A stretch of DNA of 64,000 nt from Patiria miniata (Eukaryota; Echinodermata; Asteroidea; Valvatida; Asterinidae). The notes below the pieces were generated by a model. It saw only the letters and a list, made by a program, of their open reading frames with translations, was not told where the DNA came from and searched no databases. Below are positions 48,340 to 58,364 of this stretch, in pieces (position 1 is the first letter of the stretch; each line of letters starts with the position of its first letter). A program made the translations under genes and the position numbers. The DNA is taken from positions 19,395,334 to 19,459,333 of the forward strand of contig NW_024037074.1 in the NCBI RefSeq assembly GCF_015706575.1. The letters are read 5' to 3'.

Positions 48340-48928
48340 ATGGCATGGCATTTGCAATGCCATGTAGTGGAAACCATTCACAAAATGCTGAAAATGAATA
48401 GTACAAAACTTTAAACAAGACAGCAGTTTAAATGTTTCCCGATTATTTTTTTTATGGTAGTATTAATTTGGCTTTGCATGTTTGCATTTATCAGCGCAAA
48501 GGCGTCCAGTGTTAAGGAGCACAATGGTGTATGTATTTGAAATGGCGGTATGATTGATGATCAAATCAACTCACCGTAACGCAAGTATAATGCAACCTAC
48601 TTTCGATAGATTTCTGAATTGGCGTTGGGTTTGTACCATATAAGTTATGTATAAGTGCTGTTTGAGAGCCTTTGAGCTTCTGAACTGCCGGTTGAACCCT
48701 GCAGTATTAAATCTCAGAGGTTGTGGGATGTCTGTTCTTCAGTAATGAATAAACCTGAGGTTGTCGGTTCGAGTGCCACCAAATTAGCAATCAAGCTTGC
48801 ATGTGATTGTTTTCTCACAAGTCCTCCAACAGTGAATCTAAAGAACACCCCCCCCCCCCCCCTAAAAAATGAAAAACATGTACAATGATGCTTACCATGA
48901 GAAAATATACTAGGCCTGCAACTAGTCC

Positions 48929-49030
48929 GAGTAACTTGGACCCAACTTATCGCCTTTTTTAACATTGGGACATGGTCTGGCGACTATTGCCGGATGTTAA
49001 AAAAGACGATAAGTTGGGTCCAAGTTACTC
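48929..49030. repeat. 102-bp foldback element upstream of UPP coding region
   Basis: Arms GAGTAACTTGGACCCAACTT + ATCGCCTTTTTTAACAT and ATGTTAAAAAAGACGAT + AAGTTGGGTCCAAGTTACTC pair with one mismatch over 37 bp around a 28-bp loop. Confidence 0.9.
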
Positions 49031-49976
49031 TAAATAGCCTACAACTTACAAACTTATGACCGTGTACAAACAACACTACCATGACTACATAACATTACAC
49101 TGGATCTCCACACAATTCAACATTAAATTTACGAAAAAGGATCGAACGCTAAAACTAATATTACTGGATCCGTTTTCCCTAGCTTGTACATGCACTATAT
49201 TATATTCAACATTAACAAATAACATACGTACTACGTAGTAATTATCAGGTACCAAAGTCCAAACCAAACGGTCAAGTACAAGCTTACAATTACAATCGTC
49301 AACTGCTGATCTTCTTCGTGCTAGTGGGTGCTACCGCTAGTAACTAATCGCATCAATGTAGACGAAATGTTCCTGCCTGATCACACCATACATCCGCGTC
49401 GATTTCTCAGTAATGTTTGCACTTTAGGGGAATTCTACGATACTGCAAATCGAAACAACCCTACTCCCTAGCGTTGTTTTGTGTGTATCGATTGTACACG
49501 GCCGGCGTACTACGTGGACGCCGTGTGTGGGAATGTTGACAATCCTTTGATCAAACAACAGCCAATCAAATTGCAGGATCGATGACACACCTACCCATGT
49601 CCCTTGCGCTGAGACTTGATTCCAGTCCATTGATCTCATGTTATGGCTGGAAGTTTTACGGTTGTGACATTTTTGTTTAGTTTCCTTTTTTGTTAACTTT
49701 TTCCCTAAATCATTTTAATCTTTTAATATAATACATATTAATGGCAAAAAAAATTAATGTATTCTAGCCCATGTCAGTCGTCACAACAGCCGGTATGGGC
49801 TTGTAGATGGTAGAACTTTACAAGAAATGACAACTCAATCGTTACAGCGCCCTCTCTCATCATTTTTGGAACGGAGTCAATTATGACAATTAATTAGGAA
49901 AGAAAAGAATCTATAAATATTGTTTCACGATGATTTGTGTGATGGTTAACAGATTTTGATCCCTCGACCGTCGTTT

Positions 49977-49992
49977 AAAAAAAAAAAAAAAA
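49977..49992 (-). terminator. Pol III terminator (T16) of tRNA-Arg
   Basis: An uninterrupted T run on the minus strand, starting 6 bp past the tRNA 3' end; four or more T suffice for Pol III. Confidence 0.85.
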
Positions 49993-49998
49993 GCAAAC

Positions 49999-50070
49999 GA
50001 CCCTGATGGGACTCGAACCCACAATCTTCAGCTCCGGAGGCTGACGCCTTATCCATTAGGCCACAGGGTC
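49999..50070 (-). tRNA. tRNA-Arg (anticodon CCG)
   Basis: Minus strand, 72 nt: acceptor GACCCTG/CAGGGTC (7 perfect pairs), D arm GCC..GGC with TAATGGATAA, anticodon stem TCAGC/GCTGA with loop CTCCGGA (anticodon CCG, U33 present), T arm GTGGG-TTCGAGT-CCCAT wholly paired. Internal A box TGGCCTAATGG and B box GGTTCGAGTCC are intact. No intron. A run of 16 A on plus (49977-49992) gives a strong Pol III T-tract terminator 6 bp after the gene. Closely resembles animal tRNA-Arg-CCG. Confidence 0.96.
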
Positions 50071-50538
50071 AAACCCCATGCTCAAGGGTATTAAATTTTA
50101 TTTAAACATGTTATAGGAAAAATGAATGATTTTTTCATTGAAATAGACTATTAGTCAATTCTGTTTTCAACTTCTGTCCAAAGCATCGAAGAATTTTGCT
50201 CAAATCATGTTGGAAGATGAGAAAGAAGCGGTTTCAATGACGGCACATCCCAACCTCGTCCCCAGTGCTTACTTTATTTCCAACCGCGTTTGAGAGAGCA
50301 GGTAGTAGTGGGCGCGTACTGCTCGACACCATGGGGACGAGATTGGGCACATCCAGATTTTGAGGCTGACTGGTATCCAGACTGTATTCAACGAGAATAC
50401 TATTACATTGTTCTGGGTCGCAGTCTAATGAAATATTGCGCGCAGGATAGTTTTCCGGGCATGGCGTCGTCTGCTTCATGATTACACTAGCCTAGTTTCA
50501 TGTCTTTATAAGGTTTTGATTGAAATATACGACCCATC

Positions 50539-50590
50539 ATGCGATTTCGAGCTAAAGTGGTAGACATTGGCTGTATTGAACAGTTCACAA
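50539..50590 (+). CDS. HUS1: HUS1 exon 1 with start codon
   Basis: ATG at 50539-50541, donor CACAA|GTAAGC; 17 codons plus one base. MRFRAKVVDIGCIEQFT matches human MKFRAKIVDGACLNHFT residue for residue in length, which fixes the start. Confidence 0.95.
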
Positions 50591-53500
50591 GTAAGCACCA
50601 AATGGCCTAGCCTAGCCTACATCAAAAACTTCGTCTTAAATTAAAAAACGCAGTGGCTATTGTTACGGCAGCCGTAACGCATTTCCCATTTTTTATCGTT
50701 ACGGTAGACTGCAACTTTTATCAGTGTTTATAAAAACATGAGAAATATAAAATTAGAAGGGAAAAAGTGAATTTGTACGTTATGAAATTCGGACTTTATT
50801 GCCCTTTAAAAAAAAATCCTCCAAAGCCTCAGGTTAGAAAAGGAAAAAAATTCGAGTGCAAAACTGAGATACAAACCCGCAACCTCGCGGAGCAAAATTC
50901 TACTCTCTATCGACATGATCGACTGAGCTGTCGCACTGCTCGCTAAAACGTGGGGAAACAAATAATTATATACCTGTGTGCGTATCAAAAAAGTATTGTA
51001 GAGGGCGCTAAACAACGGCTGCCGTAACGATAGCCACTTCGTTGTTAAAAAAGACACGAATCGAGCCTGGGACTGAGAAACATTTCTAATTTTGTTAGAA
51101 AATACTTCGAAAAATGCACTCAACTCTCCTTAGACTTTGTACACAACCAAAGAAGTGGCTTCTGGATAGTGCATTCTTTCCAACTATTGTATTTGTAAAC
51201 CTAATATTAGTTTATGAATGATCATTTTTTTTTGCCCTGAAATTAAATCTGACCTCCCAAAAGTCACACTCAAAAGTTGTTATTTTCTTTCTCTGGGTAG
51301 GATGGCCTACTTCCCTAAAAAAAAAATCTTTCAAACCCATGAATCGCAAGTGAAATTTCATTTCATTGAGAAGTAAGACTTGATGTTTTGGGGAATCAAA
51401 CCCATGACCTGGAGATCTCCAGACACCAGCAATATCCGCCAGACCACCAAGACGCTTTGATGGCTACTGAAAATTAGAACCTTTACATTACTCCAACTGA
51501 CATCAAGATCTGACGTCATTCAGAATAACTGCCGGCTCGGTAGCCTCGCGAAATCGGGGACCATGAAAGGGGGCCGTAGCCATTGCCTTTATTAAAAAAA
51601 GTTATCGGGCAAATATTCATCAAACTATGGTCAAGTACAAATGAGCCCAGTCGTCTAGTTCAAATATTTGTGAAATGCCTTGCCTCATCTCAAGTTACTG
51701 ATTGTCCAGGTTTAATCTGTTAACAGGAGTGGTAAGCACAATCGCCAAGATGACTCCACTTTGTGTCTTGAGACTGACCGTCAACCGTATGTACTTCATT
51801 CTGAATGACAAAGTGGCCAAGGGAGGCATCTGGTGTGAACTAACTGCTGTAAGTTTTGCAGAACGGATCAACAACACTTCCCGGCCTACGCTGGACCGTA
51901 AACTTGCCAGCATAGCCCCAGTCTATGCTTGTGACCAGTCATATCTTTGGAAACCCCTGCTCTAATGCTCCTGACTTTGGAAAATCCCTATTTTGCAAAT
52001 TTCCGATGTCACAAAGCAGTAAGAGATAGAGTTTCCCAAGCAAGGCCGGTAACTGGACTAAAGACGGTCTGTGCAATGCCCATACACATGTGTGTACAAA
52101 AAGTAACTGAAAATTTTCATTTTTTCATTGGGATGATTCAGCCTGATATTCTGCATACAAGTTCACTTACCCAGCCAACATCCCCAAAGTTTCCTGTTTA
52201 TGAAATTTTCCTCATTATTTTCGGCTGCACAAAACAGCCAATAATGAGCAGCTCTGGGATGAATGAGTAAGAGGCAAATTTCACCAGAAATGAGAGTATC
52301 TATCTGCCCCACTAGACATAAAATTGAGCCCTCCGATTGCAACCCCGCTAGATTGACGCCCTTTCTGTATCTTAGAGCAACTTCTTTGATGAGTATCGCA
52401 TGGAAGGATTGTCGGAGGAAGCCAATGAGATTTATCTGGAGATCACACCAGACGACATCGTCAGAGCAATGAAGACGGCACAGAATGCCAAGTCAATCAA
52501 AGTCAAGCTCACCAAGAAATTCAGCCCGTGTCTCACATTTGACATTGAATTGGTAAGTGTACGGACGTCATAGCGTAACACGTAGATTGTGTAATAGCCA
52601 AAGTGAAATTTAGTTCATTATTTATTTATTTATTTATTGATGATTGTTGGCCGGGATTGCCCACGAAAGTCTTTCGACTTATTTCCAGTAGGGTCACTTG
52701 GTAGAAGATGCGGAAAGAAATTACAGTTTTAGTGGTGGGCGGAAAACCCCAGAATGATATGCTAGGGAAAACCCACGGAATCAGGTAGGGACTGAAAACC
52801 CAATCCACATATTGACCCAGACGGGATTCGAACCCGGGTCACAGCGGTAGAAGGCGAGGAAAGTACCACTACGCCAACCTGATCCCTAGTTGAAAGGGGA
52901 AGAAGTAAACCTGGGACGTTCTAAGTTTTAGTGCTCCACCAACTTGGCTTCCCAGCACTTTGTTAGTGGTCTCATATGACTGCATTGCTCATTTCATAAA
53001 GTTTCTGTCAGATTTTGTCAGTGTGATTTGAATTGATTCATCTGATGGTTTTGTATTGTACAATTTTTTTATAGCAACTCTGACAAGTGTTCAAAACTTA
53101 TTGCAGGATACTGCCCAATTTTGTGATTACTACTGTTCTACCTGCCCTGGTTTATAAATATGAAACCAACATTAATTCTCATGAAGTTCACATTAATTTC
53201 TCACAGCCATCCAGAACAGGTCATAGCCGTAATGTCGTGCATGACGTCCCTGTCAATGTCATCCCCAAGAGTATATGGAATGAGTACAGCGAACCAACTG
53301 TTCCTGACTTTGATGTAAGTATTGCTACAAGAAGGTTGCCATGTGAGTGATCAGTTTTTGCAAAACATTAAATACACGTGATAGAATAAATATATATCAC
53401 CCTATTTTACAGAACACATTCATCAGTTGTTATTGTTTTCGTCTTTGGCAGGTCAGTATTTGTATGCCACCTCTGAAATCCCTTCGGAATGTCGTTGAAA

Positions 53501-56327
53501 GAATGAAAAATCTTGGAAGCTATTTGGTAAATGTACTTAAATCTTAAATTGTGTCTGGCACCAACATAAATCTCCTTAGTTTATTGATTGATTGATTGAT
53601 TTATTTCTTATTTTAACTGGGTAGCCCATTCAGTGGAATCCACTGATCTCTAATGGGTCCCAGTACAGAGAAGACAATGTGAAGAAATTACTGTTTTAGA
53701 GGTGGGAGGAAAAGCCCAGATGAATGTTCTGAGGGAAAACTCAAGGAATCAGGTAGCAACTGAAAATCCAATCCACATATTGGCTCAGACAGGAATCGAA
53801 CCCGGGTCACAACGTTGGAAGGCAAGGAAAGTACCGCTACGCCAACCGGACTCCCCAATGTGTTGACCAATAGTTTATATTGGTCAACACATTTTAATTT
53901 CACATGTACCTGTAGTGTGATGAATATTTCAATATGCCAATATGCGATGCTTGTTGATGGTTAAATGCTCACATTTACAATTAATTACACTGGCTATATT
54001 CCAGTATATTATAACTGTAAATGCAACAGTGCATTTGTTACAGACTTATTTTATGGTCACTAACTGAACTTGCAGAAAGTCATATTTGACTTTCAGCCTT
54101 GGTGCAACCACAGAAACAACTGAACTCAATAATCCAATTATTTCACAATATTCTGGTTCTCCAAAAGACTCAGGAATTTTTTTTAGGCATCCTGTATCAT
54201 TTGCATATAATTTGTATTGCATGAATATGAAGCAAACTTGCATCCACTCAAACGTTGCCCTGACTCCACTACTGTTGAATATTCATCGTGAACAGGAACT
54301 TTCAGCCAATCAGAATGGGGAGATGAGATTGAGGGTGGAGACTGAGCAGGTGACTGTTTCCACACACTTCAAGGATTTGGAGATTCCTGAATGGGGTACG
54401 TTTCAATATTTGAAGAAGCTTGAAGGAGGATTACCTAGAGAGAAGGATTCGTTAAATTCAAATATTCCGAGATCTTTAGGCCGTTTTAACTTAAAACATC
54501 AGATTCATCATTTGGTAATGCAGTGGAATATCGTCCTTGGCTCCCGATTTTTGTGTGCAAAGTGTACCGAACATTGTTGTAAAAAAATGTCAAGAGAAAA
54601 GTGACAAGTGGCTATTATTTCCCCAAGGAAAAGAAGAGGAAAGTCACACCCTGCCGTAGGGAGTAAGCTCGAAAACTGTGTAATTACATAATTCAATAGT
54701 CGGCACATGTTCAAAGTCGTCTTTCAGTAACTACCAGGGCGTGTAGGTGAAGTTCTTAAGGGCGTTGTTTATTGAAAAGCAAGTACCGGAGCACTGGCAG
54801 CTTGAAATCGCTAAAGCGAAAGATCGCTATTACAAACAATTTCTGTGGATCCCGCGATGTTCGTTATAGCGGCGTCCACTGTATAGTATGTAATTTTTTG
54901 CTTGATCATCAAACAATCACAGTCTTTTTGTTGGTGCTGAATGTTTTTAATGAAACCTGAAATATACAAATAGTGACTGCATTAAATGTGATATATTAAA
55001 GATAGAACCCTCTGAGGATCAACAAGTGAGGCTGGTTTTACTGTATCACAAGTTAAAGCGGTCAATATTTGTGTATAACACCTCGGTGGCCTCACCCATA
55101 ACTTCTAAACAGTGTTTATTCAAACCAAAAGCCAGTGCAATATTATTATATTCCCCTCGATGGCAGTAAATGAAGGATCCGAGACCCAGACACAAGGCAG
55201 GCAACCAGATGAGATGGTTGGGGCCCGAGTGGACATCCGAAGGTTCCTACAGTTCCTGGCTGGACAGCAGCTGAACCCACCAAAGATCATATGCAGTAAG
55301 ATATGACTTATCAGCAGTTAGGCCAAAAAAAATATATATATTCGGTCTCTGGTCAGACCAAAGTTCCAGAGTTGACGCGGCCACGCGGCTTTTTTTTCTT
55401 TTTTTTTTCTTTTTTTTTTTTTCTTCAAGCTTGGATTGTACAGACAAGGTGGGGTACTATGTTGCTTTTTTGGTGTCCTCATGTACATTGGTGTCCTCCA
55501 TAATTTGCCTTGGTGCTTTCGATCATTTGCCTTGGTGCAATTTCCCATTCCTTGGTGCTCTTTGGTAAAAAGAAATTGAGGAGGTGCGGAAATAGAGGGC
55601 GCTGTTGGAGCTACCGCGGAACATTTTGGAAAAAAAAAGATCGACGTGCATGATTAAAATCGATGCGCGCGCTGACCAGAGACCTACTTATTTTTTTTTT
55701 TGGCCTTATCACAGAAATGTTGCTAGCATCGTGACGTTGGGCCTGGCTACATGACATATACAGGTTGATGGCTTCTGATGACAAGAGCCCCTTGAACAAA
55801 GATACTGACAAAATGGGGAACTGCCAACATAGGGCTGGATAGCTCAGTTGGTAGAGCACCGGAACGGCAATCCGGAGCAACAGGTTCAAGCTCCACTCCA
55901 GTCAATTATTTTGTTCAGATATTAGATTGAAATGGAGAGTAAAAGGAAGGAAACTTGTGCATATGGAGGGATTGTTACATTTTATTGGGTTATATATTCA
56001 GTGGTGTACATTCAAAGAACCATTAATTTTCAAAGTTACACCTTTCAGATGCTCACAAAATTGAGCTAGTTAATTGTGTTTTAAAACAAAACTAATAGTT
56101 TGATGTTGCTGTATATTTAAGTTTGAAGAACTTACTGATAGAATTTACAAAATATGACACTGCCCCCCAGTCTGAGCAAGTCATTGTCTTTCAAGTCACT
56201 ATTATTTTAATAATACTTAAATGATTAATTTTTGTCCACAGATATTGTTGACAACAGACTGATTCACTTCTTCCTATTACAAGAAGACATCTCCATGCAG
56301 TATTCTATGCCCATCGTCCAACAGTGA
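50539..56327 (+). CDS. HUS1: HUS1 checkpoint clamp component, complete (8 exons, 282 aa)
   Basis: Exons: 50539-50590, 51727-51848, 52376-52552, 53207-53314, 53452-53526, 54296-54395, 55167-55295, 56242-56327; all GT-AG; total 282 codons plus stop, against 280 residues in human HUS1. HUS1 forms the PCNA-like 9-1-1 ring with RAD9 and RAD1, loaded by RAD17-RFC at damaged DNA to activate ATR signalling in the nucleus. Conserved blocks in order: MRFRAKVVD (1-9), NRMYFILNDKVAKGGIWCEL (about 37-56), EIYLEIT and RAMKTAQNAKSIKVKLT (about 75-105), HDVPVNVIPKSIW (about 129-141), VERMKNL (168-174), VSTHFKDL (198-205), VDIRRFLQFLAGQQLNP (about 233-249), DISMQYSMP (about 270-278). No truncation or frameshift. 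Divergent from UPP with the tRNA between them. Confidence 0.96.
50868..50945 (-). repeat. tRNA-like repeat remnant in HUS1 intron 1
   Basis: Minus reading GCGACAGCTCAGTCGATC..GTTGCGGGTTTGTATCTC keeps A-box and B-box-like parts, but the arms do not fold as a tRNA. Confidence 0.35.
51385..51460 (-). repeat. tRNA-like repeat remnant in HUS1 intron 1
   Basis: Minus reading CGTCTTGGTGGTCTGGCGG..CATGGGTTTGATTCCCC resembles a tRNA D arm and B box with mutations. Probably the head of an old SINE. Confidence 0.4.
51727..51848 (+). CDS. HUS1: HUS1 exon 2
   Basis: Acceptor CTGTTAACAG, donor ACTGCT|GTAAGT; phase 1 to 0. STIAKMTPLCVLRLT and YFILNDKVAKGGIWCEL match the first clamp domain strands. Confidence 0.95.
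52376..52552 (+). CDS. HUS1: HUS1 exon 3
   Basis: Acceptor GTATCTTAG, donor GAATTG|GTAAGT; 59 codons, phase 0-0. NFFDEYRMEGLSEEANEIYL then RAMKTAQNAKSIKVKLTKKF, very close to human NFFNEFQMEG and RALKTAQNARALKIKLTNK. Confidence 0.97.
52617..52889 (-). repeat. tRNA-derived SINE, copy 1, HUS1 intron 3
   Basis: Minus: head GATCAGGTTGGCGTAGTGG, B box GGTTCGAATCC, then body GTGGATTGGGTTTTCAGTCC and GTGACCCTACTGG, and a tail of (AAAT)n. About 273 bp. The same family is at 53579-53856. Confidence 0.82.
53207..53314 (+). CDS. HUS1: HUS1 exon 4
   Basis: Acceptor AATTTCTCACAG, donor TTTGAT|GTAAGT; 36 codons, phase 0-0. VVHDVPVNVIPKSIWNEY corresponds to human IVTHDIPIKVIPRKLWKDL. Confidence 0.96.
53452..53526 (+). 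CDS. HUS1: HUS1 exon 5
   Basis: Acceptor GTCTTTGGCAG, donor TATTTG|GTAAAT; 25 codons, phase 0-0. VSICMPPLKSLRNVVERMKN matches human VSIYLPVLKTMKSVVEKMKN. Confidence 0.95.
53579..53856 (-). repeat. tRNA-derived SINE, copy 2, HUS1 intron 5
   Basis: Same head (GGTTGGCGTAGCGGTAC), B box GGTTCGATTCC and body (GTGGATTGGATTTTCAGTTG, AACAGTAATTTCTTCACATT) as copy 1, with an (AATC)n tail. Same orientation, against HUS1. Confidence 0.82.
54296..54395 (+). CDS. HUS1: HUS1 exon 6
   Basis: Acceptor ATCGTGAACAG (weak pyrimidine tract), donor ATGGG|GTACGT; phase 0 to 1. ELSANQNGEMRLRVETEQ aligns without gaps to human VIEANLDGELNLKIETEL, which supports this acceptor over a later CAG. Confidence 0.88.
55167..55295 (+). 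CDS. HUS1: HUS1 exon 7
   Basis: Acceptor CCTCGATGGCAG, donor ATGCA|GTAAGA; phase 1-1. RVDIRRFLQFLAGQQLNP is the most conserved C-terminal HUS1 motif. Confidence 0.95.
55321..55705. mobile_element. PIF/Harbinger-like MITE with TTA target duplication
   Basis: 385 bp, in HUS1 intron 7, only 25 bp after the exon 7 donor. Flanking TTA at 55318-55320 and 55706-55708. Nearly the same sequence and order as 32148-32512 (TTGACGCGGCCACGCGGC, CTTCAAGCTTGGATTGTAC, GAGGGCGCTGTTG), pointing to recent movement of this family. Confidence 0.85.
55769..55903 (+). repeat. tRNA-like (Ala-type) dispersed repeat, copy 2
   Basis: The same element in the opposite orientation, in HUS1 intron 7. The tRNA-like part 55833-55903 has acceptor GGCTGGA/TCCAGTC with one G-U pair, a D arm and an anticodon stem, but the T stem is broken. 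The upstream 60 bp (GGCTTCTGATGAC, CTTGAACAAAGA, GACAAAATGGGGAAC) matches copy 1. Confidence 0.7.
56242..56327 (+). CDS. HUS1: HUS1 exon 8 with stop
   Basis: Acceptor TTTTTGTCCACAG; reads IVDNRLIHFFLLQEDISMQY and SMPIVQQ then TGA at 56325-56327, matching human [26 protein letters not shown]. Confidence 0.95.
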
Positions 56328-58224
56328 TGCTCTTGAATTTTTTACAGTGTTCACTGAAACCCTGAGGAACCAGTAAGACTGCTTGGTCTCGTTTTTGTCT
56401 TTAGCCAACGATTGATGCTTGTGAGGTCAGCTGTAGTTGATGATCACGTTTCTACCTCAGATTTGAAATCTTGACACACTTAGAGGAACTCAAAGCAGAA
56501 AACATGTACACTGTAGCAGCTGTATGGTGATCATTCATGGTAGGAAATCCCATGACTGCAGAAATATGCAAGTTCTAATGTGAGAACACATGGTGAATGG
56601 AAAAACCAAGTGGTCATGACTGCTGTCACTGTACGACTCTGCGAGCAAGTACGTCCTCAGCGGTGAAAACCAAAATGAGATAGAAGGACACTGGAGTTGT
56701 GAGTCTGTGCTCAGGCGCGTTTCTCTGCAAAGATGTTACGGATTGTTGCACACTCATTTGAATGAGTTATGTGTACTGTGTGGCGTATCCATGCACGCAT
56801 GCGGTTTTTCCATATATTTTTCTCGTGATTGTTACTGAAGTAAGTTTTGACGGAAAACAAAGTCTGTAGAATGAGGTTTTGTGCCAGTGAACTGAACATT
56901 GCCGGCATGCACTTTTGAAGGTCAGGAGAAAGTGGTGAGAAATATTCAGCTTTTGCTGGGATGTGCTGATCGTTTGAGCAGTGAATAATTGAATTGATGA
57001 AAAAAAAAAGAAAACATGAACTTGTTGTTTTATGTGTCATGAACTGATACTGTGTAAAACCGATGTTGAGAAATTTAACATGCAAGTGAATTGGCTTAAC
57101 ATCAATACCTCAATGAAAAAAATGACATTCGTCAGTAAGGTGGCCCTGCAAATACGACAATTTGGACGCCATAAGTATCGAATATAGGTTGACAAATTAA
57201 AAGGACCGAAATTTCAAAACGGAGTTAAGCGTCCCAAGTCAATGAATGCAATCATGGATGTAGCCGAGTCCATTAAGGGTCCATCTCAAGTCCAGTCACA
57301 AGGAAATCACAAGTCCAGTCACAAGTAACAGTGGATGAACAAGAACAAAGGAATGCCTTTGTCAAAACTCAATGGAATAGCTTGTAAGTTGAATTGGGAC
57401 TGGATGACTTGTGATGGACTTGCAGGGACTTATCTCGACTGATGAACTCAACTACATCACTGATTGCCATAATTTTCACTTGGAAATGGACTTTCCATGG
57501 GGAGAGATGGCTATTCACTGCCCCCCCCCCCTTTCACACACACAGTTTACCACATGCGAAATATTCAGACTAGAATGGCACCTGATTTTGAAGCCTCAAT
57601 TTGTTCCTTTTGATTTAATTTATTTAAATGTAGTGTGAATAGGTTACACAGTTACTAAGGTGAAATGCATGTTAATGATTTTTTTTTTTGCCAAACAAAT
57701 CTCCCTATCTTTCGTAATTAAGACTCAAAAACGATAATGATGTTAATCTTTGACATTCAATCAATATGAGTCATTGCGCTGTCACGTAAAAAAAAGTAGT
57801 CTTATGAAGACTTCATGTGAGCAATGTTCAGAGTAGAACAACATTTTCTGTAAAAGGAGAGGACACCCAAAAGGCTCCTCAACTTATTGCATTTACATGT
57901 AGTTCGCATTGTTTGGTCAATTTTTGAGGATATTATCCCAACCAAATTTTAGTTTAATAATCACCCGAACTTCCAAATAATCCACATTCCAGTTTTCAAT
58001 TTTGATTGTCCTTTTTTCAGGAGAACTTTTTAAGAGTTGCCAATATTTCTTTTGGTTCATATAATTCCTATAATTTCCACCAGCTGTTTGCTGTTTTTTG
58101 TCCGTTGTGTTAGATATACAAAATTTGGATTGAAAAACAATTTTTTTGTGCAAGTTGGGACTGTTTTCCCAGAGAGAAAATTGCATCGTTTTGTGAGGGG
58201 GAGGAGGTTATTCCGTTGATCTGA

Positions 58225-58364
58225 TCATTCTCTTTGACACATGGATGTATGACATTTCGAGTGATGCCTTCTGTGAAAGGTTTACCGAAGGCGACGTTCA
58301 TCATCACCCACCTGTTGTTCAGCCCAGACCGGGGGCTGCGCGCCTTGCCATCCCCACATGGGAT
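58225..58364 (+). other. Weak exon candidate
   Basis: A GC-rich open patch in an AT-rich area. On plus, ATG at 58264 opens MPSVKGLPKATFIITHLLFS and runs to a good donor at 58364 (ATTCG|GTGAGT). The minus strand is also open, reading NNRWVMMNVAFGKPF. I recognise neither reading. It could be the first exon of a gene leaving the window, or a mobile-element remnant. Confidence 0.25.

Larger units (their letters stand above)
46948..49998. other. Upstream region of UPP
   Basis: Should contain non-coding UPP 5' exons and the promoter, but I could not locate them. Seen: a hAT-like terminus CAGGGGCGGATC at 47428, G runs near 47460 and 47540, a full SINE (48035-48339), a C14-16 run near 48850 and a foldback (48929-49030). 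Confidence 0.5.
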
